Assembly: GCF_038396765.1 (NCBI RefSeq)
Contig: NZ_CP150096.1
Coordinates: forward strand, 3,641,001 to 3,705,000
Length of the DNA: 64,000 bases
Direction: 5' to 3'
From: Chitinophaga caseinilytica
GTDB lineage: Bacteria > Bacteroidota > Bacteroidia > Chitinophagales > Chitinophagaceae
Position numbers and translations under genes: made by a program. The notes under the pieces were generated by a model. That model worked only from the letters and a program-made list of their open reading frames with translations. It was not told the DNA's origin and made no database searches. Shown here piece by piece: positions 8,280 through 16,569 of this stretch (its first letter is position 1; every line of letters begins with the position of its first letter).

Positions 8280-8771
8280 ATGAAAAGCATGTTAATGGGC
8301 CTCGCCCTTCTTTTCTCCGCAACAGCAGTATTAGCGCAAGATCCGCCGAAAAGCCCGCTGGTATCAGCGTCCGGCGACAATGTCGAAATTTCCTACAGCC
8401 AGCCCTCCAAAAGAGGCCGCGTGATCTTCGGCGAGCTGGTACCGTACGATAAAGTATGGCGCGCAGGGGCCAATATGTCAACCGATATTACTTTCAAGAA
8501 AGACGTATCGTTCGGCGGCCAGAAGGTGAAAGCAGGTTCTTACGCCCTGTTCATCATCCCCACCGCAAAGGAATTCACGGTAATCCTGAACTCGCAGACC
8601 AAGCAGATGGGCTCTTCCCAGTACGAAGCCAACAAAAGCAAGAACGTAGCCGAAGTGAAAGTTCCCCGTCAGAAAACGGCTTCCACCGTTGAGAAACTGA
8701 CGTATTCCTTCCCAAAAGGCAATCTGCAGATGGAGTGGGACGATACCAAAATTTCCGTTCCGGTAAAATAA
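8280..8771 (+). CDS. DUF2911 domain protein, secreted
   Basis: The product has a signal peptide (MKSMLMGLALLFSATAVLAQ) and then an almost complete DUF2911 domain: VEISYSQPSKRGRVIFGELVPYDKVWRAGANMSTDITF, KAGSYALFIIPTAKEFTVILN, and ...LTYSFPKGNLQMEWDDTKISVPVK. DUF2911 proteins are common in Bacteroidota, usually secreted, and have no established function. The length of 163 aa is normal for a single domain form. It is flanked by terminators on its 3' side, so it is likely monocistronic. Confidence 0.9.
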   Translation: MKSMLMGLALLFSATAVLAQDPPKSPLVSASGDNVEISYSQPSKRGRVIFGELVPYDKVWRAGANMSTDITFKKDVSFGGQKVKAGSYALFIIPTAKEFTVILNSQTKQMGSSQYEANKSKNVAEVKVPRQKTASTVEKLTYSFPKGNLQMEWDDTKISVPVK

Positions 8772-8807
8772 TTACTGCACCGTCAACACAGCTAACGCAT
8801 TTTTACG

Positions 8808-8834
8808 CCCTCCCGCAAAACGGGAGGGTTTTTT
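8808..8834 (+). terminator. Rho-independent terminator of the DUF2911 gene
   Basis: CCCTCCCG (8808-8815) pairs with CGGGAGGG (8821-8828), with a CAAAA loop and a following run of six T. Confidence 0.9.
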
Positions 8835-8847
8835 GTTGCCGGAAACG

Positions 8848-8879
8848 AAAAATCCGCCCCGGGATGGGAGCGGATTTTT
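8848..8879 (-). terminator. Rho-independent terminator of bioA
   Basis: AAAAATCCGC (8848-8857) pairs with GCGGATTTTT (8870-8879). Read on the minus strand it ends in T residues, 18 bases after the bioA stop. It could also act on the plus strand as a second terminator. Confidence 0.8.
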
Positions 8880-8897
8880 TTATGGCTGGACGCAGGA

Positions 8898-10178
8898 TTA
8901 CCGTTTGCCGTATTCCTCCAGCATATCCAGGACACAATCGTATACGGTGGTCAGTTGCCCGTCGGTAATGACGTACGGGGGAAGGATGTACAGCGTGTTG
9001 CCGAGCGGGCGGAGCATGACGCGCTTTTCGCGGAAGAAGCGGTGCAGGAAATCCGCCAGGTTGTTGACGTAGCTGTCTGCCTCGCCGGTATTCACTTCGA
9101 AGGCGAGGATGGTGCCGGTTTGCCGGACGTTTTTCACCCGGGAGTGCTGGCGGAGGGTTTCCCCGAACGCCTGGTGCCGTGCTGCGATCCGGCGGCGGTT
9201 TTGCGCGCAGGCGGGGTCAAGGAACAATTCCAGGCTGGCCAGCGCCGCCGCGCAGGTGAACGGGTTGGCGGTGTAGGAGTGGCCATGGAAGAGGGTTTTG
9301 AGCTTGTCGTTGCTGAGGAACGCTTCGTAGATCGCTTCGGTACAGGTGGTAACACCCATGGCCATCGTGCCGCCGGTCAGCCCCTTCGACAAGGTGATCA
9401 TATCCGGCGGGGTGGTAAGCTGCTCCATGGCGAAGTTGGTGCCCGTCCGGCCGAAGCCCGTCATCACTTCATCGGCAATCAGCAGGATGCCTTTGCTGCG
9501 GCAATGTGCCAGCAGGGCATCGAACGCTTTGACATCGTACATGATCATGCCGCCGGAGCCCAATACCAGCGGCTCAAAAATGAATGCGCCGGTGTCTGCG
9601 GCGATATCGTCGATCTGCCGGAGCAAAGCCGGCAGGTTTTCGGCGGTGGGCAGGTCGAGGAAGGTGACTTCGAAGAGGTAATCGTCGAACGCCCGGGTGA
9701 ACACGCTGCGGGCCGATACGCTCATTGCGCCGAACGTATCGCCGTGATAGGCGTCGTGGAAGGCGAGGAGTTTGCGGCGGGGGGTGCCTTGGTTCTGCCA
9801 GTACTGGATCGTCATTTTCAGCGCTACTTCCACGGCGGTGGAGCCGTTGTCGGAATAGAACACCCGCGCCTGGGCGCCCGGCAATACGGGCAGGAGCTTC
9901 TCTGCCAGCAAAACGGCCGGCTCGTGGGTGTATCCCGCAAAAATGGCGTGGTGCAATACCGCAGCCTGTTCGGCCAGCCGCTTCGTGATATGCGGATGCG
10001 CGTGGCCGTGGATGTTGACCCACCAGCTGGAGGTGGCGTCTATATAGGTTTGGCCGTGCTCGTCGGTCAACAGGGCGCCTTCGCCCTTTACAATGCCTAT
10101 CGGTGCGGGGGCCGTCTGCATCTGGGTGTAGGGATGCCAGATCACGGCCTGGTCGCGCTCGCTTAAACTCTTTTGCAT
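8898..10178 (-). CDS. bioA: Adenosylmethionine-8-amino-7-oxononanoate aminotransferase
   Basis: BioA makes 7,8-diaminopelargonate from KAPA with SAM as amino donor, the third-last step of biotin synthesis. The 426-residue product (start at 10178, MQKSLSERD) has the typical BioA opening VIWHPYTQM and the SSWWVNIHGHAHP substrate-site segment. It has the PLP fold motifs YHGDTFGAMSVS and ADEVMTGFGRTG, and the Schiff-base lysine K265 in TLSKGLTGG. The WW/Y pattern separates BioA from other class III aminotransferases. It stands alone; bioF, bioD and bioB are not in the window. The frame extends 6 codons further, but the -7 promoter element lies inside that extension. Confidence 0.94.
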   Translation of the reverse strand: MQKSLSERDQAVIWHPYTQMQTAPAPIGIVKGEGALLTDEHGQTYIDATSSWWVNIHGHAHPHITKRLAEQAAVLHHAIFAGYTHEPAVLLAEKLLPVLPGAQARVFYSDNGSTAVEVALKMTIQYWQNQGTPRRKLLAFHDAYHGDTFGAMSVSARSVFTRAFDDYLFEVTFLDLPTAENLPALLRQIDDIAADTGAFIFEPLVLGSGGMIMYDVKAFDALLAHCRSKGILLIADEVMTGFGRTGTNFAMEQLTTPPDMITLSKGLTGGTMAMGVTTCTEAIYEAFLSNDKLKTLFHGHSYTANPFTCAAALASLELFLDPACAQNRRRIAARHQAFGETLRQHSRVKNVRQTGTILAFEVNTGEADSYVNNLADFLHRFFREKRVMLRPLGNTLYILPPYVITDGQLTTVYDCVLDMLEEYGKR

Positions 10179-10182
10179 GCCG

Positions 10183-10190
10183 CAAATGTA
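10183..10190 (-). promoter_or_regulatory. Candidate -7 element of bioA, 4 bases from its ATG
   Basis: Minus strand TACATTTG is followed by CGGC and then the ATG at 10178. If used in the normal way it gives a leaderless or nearly leaderless mRNA. A TTG at 10207-10205 is 14 bases upstream, shorter than the usual spacing. Confidence 0.45.
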
Positions 10191-10249
10191 CTCCATCGTC
10201 CGTACAACGGAAATAACGATATCACATATTCATGTTTCCCCTTATTCAA

Positions 10250-10278
10250 TTGCGGAGCCAACCAATTGCCTACCTTTG
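10250..10278 (+). promoter_or_regulatory. Candidate promoter of the GNAT/Fe-S/pirin operon
   Basis: TTG at 10250-10252 and TACCTTTG at 10271-10278 are separated by 18 bases. This is close to the Bacteroidota -33/-7 pattern (TTG and TAnnTTTG). It leaves a leader of about 85 bases before the ATG at 10369. Confidence 0.55.
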
Positions 10279-10368
10279 TGTTGTATTTAGATGGCATGGT
10301 TTTAGCCATCCTCCGTTGTTTTATAACCATATCCGGGCAATTTACTGTCAGAACCCAAAAGCTACATT

Positions 10369-10668
10369 ATGGAAGGAAAGCTCCTCGAGATCAGGGACAA
10401 TGAAAACGCGAAGCAATTCGAGACGCGGGTGAACGGGCACCTCGCAAAGATCGAGTACATGGAAGGCGGCAACCGCATCTTCCTGACCCACACCGAAGTG
10501 GCGCCGCAGCTCGAAGGCCAGGGAGTGGCCGCACTGCTGGTAGAGCGCGTTTTATCCATCATCGATGAGCGGGGCCAGAAAATTGTACCCCTTTGCCCAT
10601 ACGTAGCCACCTATATCCGCAAACACCCGGAATGGAAAAAACTCCTGGCACACGGGATCAACGTCTGA
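10369..10668 (+). CDS. YjdJ-like GNAT family N-acetyltransferase
   Basis: This is a short (99 aa) GNAT protein of the Acetyltransf_CG / YjdJ type. The order is RVNGHLAKIEYMEGGNRIFLTHTEVAPQLEGQGVAALLVERVLSIIDERGQKIVPLCPYVATYIRKHPEW, with the acetyl-CoA loop around QGQGV-like QLEGQGVA (about residues 47-54). The family's CPYVxxYIxxHPE motif is near the end. Its substrate is not known. It is the first gene of a five-gene operon. The YjdI-like Fe-S gene two places downstream matches the E. coli yjdI-yjdJ pairing, which supports the call. Confidence 0.9.
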   Translation: MEGKLLEIRDNENAKQFETRVNGHLAKIEYMEGGNRIFLTHTEVAPQLEGQGVAALLVERVLSIIDERGQKIVPLCPYVATYIRKHPEWKKLLAHGINV

Positions 10669-10690
10669 ACACTCAATTAATCTTTGAAAT

Positions 10691-11062
10691 ATGCCCTTGA
10701 CCAATTTTGACAAGCTCCATCACCAACACCAGGAATGGAAAAAAGATCTGCTGCTGAACGAAAAGGAAATCAAATCCCTGCGCGACGAGCTCGTTGAGCT
10801 CGCCAACGGCCGCTTCGACCACGACGCCGCCGCTAAAGTGGAACATTTCCAGAATGCCCTCATCCGCCAGAAGGAAGTCGTGAACGAGCTCCTCCAGCAA
10901 GTGATCCAGGGAGATAAAATGATGTCTGAAGCCCAGGGCGACGATGCGCAGCTGCACATGCTGCACAACAAGCTGCAAGACGATGTGGAAACCTTCAACC
11001 GCCTGTTCATCGAACTGCGCGAAGAATTCAAACACTTCAAGCAGCAATTGCGCGAATCCTAA
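10691..11062 (+). CDS. Coiled-coil protein of unknown function, 123 aa
   Basis: The product is almost entirely charged helix with heptad-like spacing (LHHQHQEWKKDLLLNEKEIKSLRDELVELA, FQNALIRQKEVVNELLQQVI, LQDDVETFNRLFIELREEFKHFKQQL). It has no signal peptide, Cys or membrane segment. It lies between the YjdJ-like and YjdI-like genes with gaps of 22 and 11 bases, so it is co-transcribed. It could be a scaffold for its neighbours. I do not recognise a family. Confidence 0.7.
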   Translation: MPLTNFDKLHHQHQEWKKDLLLNEKEIKSLRDELVELANGRFDHDAAAKVEHFQNALIRQKEVVNELLQQVIQGDKMMSEAQGDDAQLHMLHNKLQDDVETFNRLFIELREEFKHFKQQLRES

Positions 11063-11073
11063 ATTTTCACGAC

Positions 11074-11304
11074 ATGGAAATGAAAAATGAATATACCAAT
11101 GGCGAAGTAACGGTTGTATGGCAACCGCGCATTTGCCGCCACACGGGCATCTGCGCACGCGGCCTGCCCGCGGTATTCCAGCCGAAGGAAAGGCCCTGGA
11201 TCAAGATAGACGGCGCTACGACCGATGCTATCATTTCCCAGGTGAAGCTTTGCCCTTCCGGCGCGCTTAGTTTTTATATGAACGCAGATAAACCGAAAGA
11301 TTAG
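11074..11304 (+). CDS. YjdI-like (4Fe-4S) mono-cluster protein
   Basis: The 76-residue protein matches the divergent mono-cluster ferredoxin family Fer4_19. It has VVWQPRICRHTGICARGLPAVF, with C21 and C27 around a His, then VKLCPSGALSF with C60. Three Cys residues are visible in this spacing, and the fourth ligand is not obvious. The family includes E. coli YjdI, encoded next to the acetyltransferase YjdJ, and here the same partner is two genes upstream. The role may be redox sensing or electron transfer, but this is not established. The gene is 11 bases from the coiled-coil gene and 13 bases from the pirin gene. Confidence 0.88.
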   Translation: MEMKNEYTNGEVTVVWQPRICRHTGICARGLPAVFQPKERPWIKIDGATTDAIISQVKLCPSGALSFYMNADKPKD

Positions 11305-11317
11305 CCAGCCGAAACGT

Positions 11318-12190
11318 ATGCAGCAATACCGCAGCGTGCAGCATGTGCTGTACGCAGACCTGAAAGACATGGGCGATATGCCCGTAAGGCAACCGTTCCC
11401 TTCCGTTCATGCAGACCGGATCGATCCCTTCCTGCTTCTTCATCATATTGACGTTCGGGTGCCCGACTACCTGCCGCCGCGCCAGGCGGGCGTGGGGCCG
11501 CACCCGCACCGGGGATTTTCGCCGGTCACGTTTATTTTCAAAGGCGGTGTCCATCATCGCGACAGCCGGGGCAACAACTCGATCGTTCGCGCAGGCGGCA
11601 CCCAATGGATGCACGCAGGCATGGGGATCGTGCACTCCGAGCGACCGCCCAACGATATCCACGATACCGGCGGCGAACAGGAAATGATCCAGATCTGGGT
11701 GAACTCGCCTTCCGGCCGGAAGATGGACCAGCCTTCGTATTTCCCCTTGCATGGCGTGGATACGCCAACGGTTACCAGCGAAGACGGGCTCGTGACCATT
11801 TCCGTGGTGGCGGGGGAATTAATGGGCGTGAAAGGCCCGGTGCCCACGCTGACGCCCGTCAATACCTTTACCGCGCATTTCCGCAAGGGCGGCCATTATT
11901 ATATTCCATTGTCGGAAACGCATAACGCATTCGTGTATTTGCTGGACGGTGAAGTGAAGATCACCGGCGCCAGCGTGTACACCGGTTTCCATTGCCTCGT
12001 TTTCCGGCAAGACGGGAAGGGGATCGGGATCACGGCGGAAGAAGATACACGCCTGTTCATCGCTTCCGGCGAACCGATCGGGGAAAAGATCGCGGCCAAC
12101 GGGCCGTTCGTCATGAACACCGAAACGGAAGTGCTCGAAGCGATGCGCGATTACCAGATGGGAAAAATGGGTATATTGATAGAAGAATAA
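11318..12190 (+). CDS. Pirin family protein
   Basis: The 290-residue bicupin carries the metal-binding residues of pirin. H62 and H64 are in VGPHPHRGFSPVTFIF, and H106 and E108 are in GIVHSERP, corresponding to the His, His, His, Glu ligands of human pirin. The second half (KGPVPTLTPVNTFTAHFRKGGHYYIPLSETHNAFVYLLDGEV) forms the C-terminal cupin. Bacterial pirins have been linked to quercetinase activity and to regulation of metabolism, and the true role here is open. It is in an operon with the Fe-S and acetyltransferase genes and is followed after 10 bases by an AlkD-like gene. Confidence 0.93.
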   Translation: MQQYRSVQHVLYADLKDMGDMPVRQPFPSVHADRIDPFLLLHHIDVRVPDYLPPRQAGVGPHPHRGFSPVTFIFKGGVHHRDSRGNNSIVRAGGTQWMHAGMGIVHSERPPNDIHDTGGEQEMIQIWVNSPSGRKMDQPSYFPLHGVDTPTVTSEDGLVTISVVAGELMGVKGPVPTLTPVNTFTAHFRKGGHYYIPLSETHNAFVYLLDGEVKITGASVYTGFHCLVFRQDGKGIGITAEEDTRLFIASGEPIGEKIAANGPFVMNTETEVLEAMRDYQMGKMGILIEE

Positions 12191-12200
12191 ACCCTGCACC

Positions 12201-12908
12201 ATGACACTCGCAGAAACCATGGCGGCCATCGCCGCCGCAGGAACGGCCCAGACGAAGAAAACGCTCATGAACCACGGCGGCCGCGAACCCATTTCCGGTG
12301 TGAAAGTCTCCGACCTGAAGGTGATCCTCAAACAGATCCGCAAAGACCAGGCCCTCGCCCTGGCGCTCTACGATACCGGGCATTACGATGCGCAGTACCT
12401 GGCCGGCCTCGCCGCCAACGGTGCCCTCATGACGCCCGCGCAACTCCGCCACTGGGCCGAAACGCCCAATGCCGGCGCCATCAGCGAATACTCGGTGCCC
12501 TGGGTTACCGCCGAACATCCGGATGCCTGGAACATCGCGCTGTCGTGGATCGACGATCCTGCTCCGGAAATAGCCGTCAGCGGATGGGCGACGCTCGGCG
12601 GACTGGTTTCCCTGCTCCCCGACGATCAGATCGACGTACCCAAAGTGCTGGCGCTGCTCAAACGCATAGAAAAAGAAATCCATGGTGCGCCCAACCGCGT
12701 GCGCTACGTGATGAACGGGTTCGTCATCGGCGCGGGAACGTACGTAGACGCCGCGCACGCCGCCGCAGTGGCCGCGGCCCGCAACATCGGGACGGTAACG
12801 GTGAACATGGGGAACACGGCCTGCAAAGTGCCCGAAGCCGAAGGGTACATCGCCGCGTCGCGCGGGAGGCCGGGCGGGGCGAAGAAAAAGAAAACGCTCA
12901 AATGTTAA
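12201..12908 (+). CDS. DNA alkylation repair (AlkD-like HEAT repeat) protein
   Basis: The 235-residue product resembles the AlkD/PF08713 family, made of HEAT-like repeats that bind alkylated DNA. Readable elements include GVKVSDLKVILKQIRKDQALALALYDTGHYDAQYLAGL at about residues 33-70, the family's entry region. WNIALSWIDDPAPEIAVSGWATLGGLVSL and VRYVMNGFVIGAGTYV follow. The C-terminus is basic (RGRPGGAKKKKTLK), suitable for DNA contact. Whether it still has glycosylase activity is not clear from sequence. It is the last gene of the operon and a strong terminator follows. Confidence 0.85.
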   Translation: MTLAETMAAIAAAGTAQTKKTLMNHGGREPISGVKVSDLKVILKQIRKDQALALALYDTGHYDAQYLAGLAANGALMTPAQLRHWAETPNAGAISEYSVPWVTAEHPDAWNIALSWIDDPAPEIAVSGWATLGGLVSLLPDDQIDVPKVLALLKRIEKEIHGAPNRVRYVMNGFVIGAGTYVDAAHAAAVAAARNIGTVTVNMGNTACKVPEAEGYIAASRGRPGGAKKKKTLKC

Positions 12909-12913
12909 ATAGC

Positions 12914-12945
12914 AAAGCCGCGCAAAAAGCGCGGCTTTCTTTTTT
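12914..12945 (+). terminator. Rho-independent terminator of the five-gene operon
   Basis: AAAGCCGCGC (12914-12923) pairs with GCGCGGCTTT (12929-12938), with a five-A loop and a T-rich tail. Confidence 0.92.
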
Positions 12946-12966
12946 CGAAAAACCAACCCTTCCGGA

Positions 12967-14289
12967 TCAGTTTTTCTGCAACCATACCTCGTAAATCGTG
13001 CTACTGGCGCTGGTCGGGTTGAAACCGTTGCTTTGCGGGGCGGTGGCTTCGATCCCGCCATACATCCATCCGATCAGATTTTTGCCGGTTTGTAATTTCG
13101 CGTAATCGATCACTTCTCCCGATTTGTCGATCAGCGAAATAGCCGGATTCAGGATGAAAGCTGCATTGGCCCCGATGTAGCCGGGGAGGGTAACATTCCT
13201 CTGTGGATATTCCTGTGTGCCGTTCATAGACCGTACGATCGTAGATACACGGTTGAACCAGGGCATGAAATTCGACGCGTTGCCCGGCACTTCGTTCCCG
13301 CTGTCGTCGATATACCAGTCCGTAATACCGCCGATGAAAGACACGTATGCTTCACCGGTGGAGGAATTATACGCGGAAACAGCGGCGCAATCGTACATGC
13401 AGAACCGTTGCCTGAAATTCGTATCGATCTGTGCGAGGGTATTAAAACCCATATCCTCGAAATACACCGGGTTGATGAACGGCCCGCCCTGGTTGTTGAA
13501 CACGCCGCCGAACACCGCCACGCCCACGTTCCTGTTGGCGGGCATCACCATCTTCACGGAAGGATAATCGCGACGGTGGAACTGGTTGGCGCCGTTGTAC
13601 TGTTCGTTGGTCGTGATCACACTGTAATTGGTAATGGCCGGGGCTGAACCGCTGTTGTCGATCTTGAACCGCGCGATCTGCTCGGTATATTTCCCCGTCA
13701 CCCCGCCGGAATATTTCCCGGTATAATTCTGCCCCATCACGAGGTGGAACCAGTCGTTCAGCTTCACGAGATATCCGCCGGTAACGGCCATGCGGCTGTC
13801 TGTCGTGGTTTTGATGTAATTGTTGAGCGCATAACCGTTCTGGACGGCGGCGATGGTCCGCTGCACATCGATGGCGGTCAATTGCGGGAAAGTTTGGTAA
13901 CAACCGTCGTTCGCGCATCCCGCACCATATCCGCCGATCAGGTACAGCGTATTCCCGTCCTGGTAATAGGCGATGTTGGTGGAGCTGAGCTGATATTGCA
14001 GATTGGCCGGGATAGCGGCTTTCCACGATTTATTGGAGGAAACGTCTATCACCCAGATCGATGTGTTGGATGCGGAAGTGGGAAAGGTGGACCCGGAGCC
14101 CGCCGTGCCGTGGAACCCGTTGGTGCGCCCGCCTATGAGCAGCCAATAGCTCCCCAATGTGGCGATACAATACGATTGGAGCGCCGGCGCAGGCTGGTTC
14201 GCGGCTTTGTTCAGCGTGATGGTGTAAGGCGCCTGCGCGGCGGCGGACAAGCATCCGCAGAGCAACAGGCCGAGAATGAGGTGTTTCAT
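12967..14289 (-). CDS. Secreted kelch-like beta-propeller protein, partner of the VioB-N-like gene
   Basis: The start at 14289 gives a signal peptide (MKHLILGLLLCGCLSAAAQA). The 440-residue protein has propeller-like blades: YWLLIGGRTNGFHG near residue 47, YYQDGNTLYLIGGYGAGC near 110, and VAVFGGVFNNQGG and YVSFIGGITDWY further on. The double-Gly beta-strand pattern is typical of kelch repeats. CANDGCYQ may form a disulfide. It has no T9SS sorting domain. It is 11 bases downstream of the large VioB-N-like gene and so is in the same transcript. The role is unknown; it may bind a ligand or a surface. Confidence 0.75.
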   Translation of the reverse strand: MKHLILGLLLCGCLSAAAQAPYTITLNKAANQPAPALQSYCIATLGSYWLLIGGRTNGFHGTAGSGSTFPTSASNTSIWVIDVSSNKSWKAAIPANLQYQLSSTNIAYYQDGNTLYLIGGYGAGCANDGCYQTFPQLTAIDVQRTIAAVQNGYALNNYIKTTTDSRMAVTGGYLVKLNDWFHLVMGQNYTGKYSGGVTGKYTEQIARFKIDNSGSAPAITNYSVITTNEQYNGANQFHRRDYPSVKMVMPANRNVGVAVFGGVFNNQGGPFINPVYFEDMGFNTLAQIDTNFRQRFCMYDCAAVSAYNSSTGEAYVSFIGGITDWYIDDSGNEVPGNASNFMPWFNRVSTIVRSMNGTQEYPQRNVTLPGYIGANAAFILNPAISLIDKSGEVIDYAKLQTGKNLIGWMYGGIEATAPQSNGFNPTSASSTIYEVWLQKN

Positions 14290-14300
14290 GGATGTGTTTT

Positions 14301-16391
14301 TTAGGGGTTGATGATTTTGAGGCACCAGGCGGTGAGCAATTTGCGGCGGGAATCAGACAGGTCGCGGGTGCGGGGCATGGCCACGGAATTCGCCCATTGC
14401 GCAAGACTGATCCTGTCCATGAGGGCGCGTGCCATCACGGGGTCTTTCCAGATGTTGGGGTCGTTGAGCTTCACCACCTGGCTCATGGCCGGGTAGAGGA
14501 GGTAATAGTTCCGGAGCACCTTATTGTACACCACGTCCCAGGTGAGCTTGTCGTTGCCGGTGGGTTGCGGCGAACCGGGGTCTTTGTAGTATTGCGAATA
14601 ATCTTCGTCGTTCGGTAACACCCGTACGTTGATGATGGAACCGGTCAACGGATTGAACTGTGCATAGCAGGATGGCGGCGGATTGTCGCTCGTGGTGCAG
14701 GTGATGAGGACGTTCCCCTTTTTGCTCACTGGCAGTGAAACGGGATCGCCGAGGTTGTAATTGTCCTGCAGTTTGACGGCGTTGCCCGGCGCCTGGTTGG
14801 GCGTGGTATCGTAATACCAGAGCTGGTAATTGTATCCGCCGTTGTTCGTCAGCTTTTCCCCGTTTTTATACCCGATAAACGAAATTGGCACCGTTCCCGG
14901 GCCATAGTCGCGGAATTGCGTGGTGGTGGCGTTGGGATTGGCCGTATTCTGTTCCGCATACACACCGGAGGTTTCGGAAAACAGGAACAGCGGTTTTTCG
15001 ACGTGGATCACCTGGCTGATGCCCATCGGCCCCGTGCAATACAGGAAGAATGGCTGGCCTTCCCGCACCCGGGCATTGATGAAAGCGTTCCAACCGAAGT
15101 CGAAAATCCAGCCGTTGGCGTCGTTGGCTTTTACATCCATGTAATTGATCTGGCCAAGGGTAAAGTTGTTGGGCGACTGCGGATTGGCAGGATCGCCGAT
15201 CAAAAGCGAAATAGCGCCCAGATCGAATTTGGGGTTGTTCCCGGTGACCATGGGATCGTAATTGCCCATGTACAGATCGGGCAGTACGGGAGAAAGGTCG
15301 AGGGATATTTGCGGGGAGATTTTGTAGATGCTGTCGTCTGTACGGTAATACAGTATTGCAGGTGGCATCTGCATTTTGGGAGCGCCCATGGTATTGCCTT
15401 TCCAGCCGATCGGCCAGGGGAAGGTTTGCGGCTCGAGGTAGCGGCCCGTGGTCTGGGAAGTGGCATCGCCTTCGAACCAGGGCGCAACCGTTCCCTGGAT
15501 TTCCAGGAAGTCGGAATTGGTGCCCTGCACGGCGTACAGGGCGTTCATCTGGTCGATGTAGGCCTGGCCTTTGTATTTGAAGACGTTGATTTTCTGTAGC
15601 GGACGGTACACCGTAAACCGGCAAACGATGCCCGCCAGCGGTTTTTTGGCCGCGGTGGGGGAGTTGGACGGCATGCCCTGGAGGATTGGTTGGCCGGTGA
15701 GCTCGCTGAGGGGGATCACGCATTGGAACATGGCCGCCGCGCCGTTGGGGCCCGTCAGCGCGCCGTTCTTGAAAAAGTTGATCCAGCGCGTCATGGCTTT
15801 GGAAGGCTTGCCCATGAACAACGCCGTATCACCGGCAATGAGACTGAGGAAATCGGTGTAAAGCTGGGTGTTGGTAGGGTCTTCCGGGTTGATGTCGATC
15901 ACCATGCCGGTGCTTCTCCCGTTGGGGCCGGTGCGGTTGAGGAACGACAGCTGGGCCACGGAGATCTGGCTTTTCAGGGAAGAGGGCATCACGTTGTTCG
16001 GGTCGTTGATGCCGGTCACGTTCACGCCGATCATATCCAGTCCCATATCGCCGTAATAGTTCCATTCTCCCGGGAAAATGGTGTCGTTGACGGTGAATTC
16101 CGCGGAAGGGGCGGGCCTTTCGCCTTCGAACCGCTTGGCCGTGGTGGCGCAGGGATTGGCAGGCGGGGGATTGTAGACGCCGAGCGGGGTGATGGCCCAG
16201 TTCACCCAGGCATCGTCGGTCATGCCGTAAGTCATGGGTTGAACGCTGGCGGAGTCGGCCAGGCGGACGGGTTGCCCGGCGTAAGGGCCGGATGCGAACT
16301 GCTCGCCGGAATAATCGTCATTGTTCGCAGTGCCTACGTTGATGGAAATCAGGCCCTTGAAATTGATCCTGGGGTAATCGAAAATAGACAT
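14301..16391 (-). CDS. Large cytoplasmic protein resembling the N-terminal domain of VioB
   Basis: The 696-residue protein has no signal peptide. Its start MSIFDYPRINFKGLISINVGTAN closely recalls the start of violacein biosynthesis protein VioB (MSILDFPRIHFRG...). Its end has VYNKVLRNYYLLYPAMSQVVKLND and MPRTRDLSDSRRKLL, recalling VioB LYRHVMAYYELVYPFMSDKVFSL and MPSTRELSAPKARL, which lie just before VioB's ferritin-like catalytic domain. Here the protein stops there, so the catalytic iminophenyl-pyruvate dimer synthase domain is missing. The alignment is from memory, and distant homology is likely, not proven. No other vio or reb gene is nearby. The next gene is a secreted kelch-like protein. 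Confidence 0.6.
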   Translation of the reverse strand: MSIFDYPRINFKGLISINVGTANNDDYSGEQFASGPYAGQPVRLADSASVQPMTYGMTDDAWVNWAITPLGVYNPPPANPCATTAKRFEGERPAPSAEFTVNDTIFPGEWNYYGDMGLDMIGVNVTGINDPNNVMPSSLKSQISVAQLSFLNRTGPNGRSTGMVIDINPEDPTNTQLYTDFLSLIAGDTALFMGKPSKAMTRWINFFKNGALTGPNGAAAMFQCVIPLSELTGQPILQGMPSNSPTAAKKPLAGIVCRFTVYRPLQKINVFKYKGQAYIDQMNALYAVQGTNSDFLEIQGTVAPWFEGDATSQTTGRYLEPQTFPWPIGWKGNTMGAPKMQMPPAILYYRTDDSIYKISPQISLDLSPVLPDLYMGNYDPMVTGNNPKFDLGAISLLIGDPANPQSPNNFTLGQINYMDVKANDANGWIFDFGWNAFINARVREGQPFFLYCTGPMGISQVIHVEKPLFLFSETSGVYAEQNTANPNATTTQFRDYGPGTVPISFIGYKNGEKLTNNGGYNYQLWYYDTTPNQAPGNAVKLQDNYNLGDPVSLPVSKKGNVLITCTTSDNPPPSCYAQFNPLTGSIINVRVLPNDEDYSQYYKDPGSPQPTGNDKLTWDVVYNKVLRNYYLLYPAMSQVVKLNDPNIWKDPVMARALMDRISLAQWANSVAMPRTRDLSDSRRKLLTAWCLKIINP

Positions 16392-16569
16392 TGGGGGTAG
16401 GTGTATTAGATTAACAATGCATTAACGGTCGCAATTAAGGGAATTCGATCTGGTTAAAATGTTAATACATGTTACGACACCTTCGCACAAACGAATTGGT
16501 TTGCAGGCAAATAGGGGGTAATCCCGGCTGAAATCAGCCGGAAAGACGGTTGAAATTTAACATTGGGAA

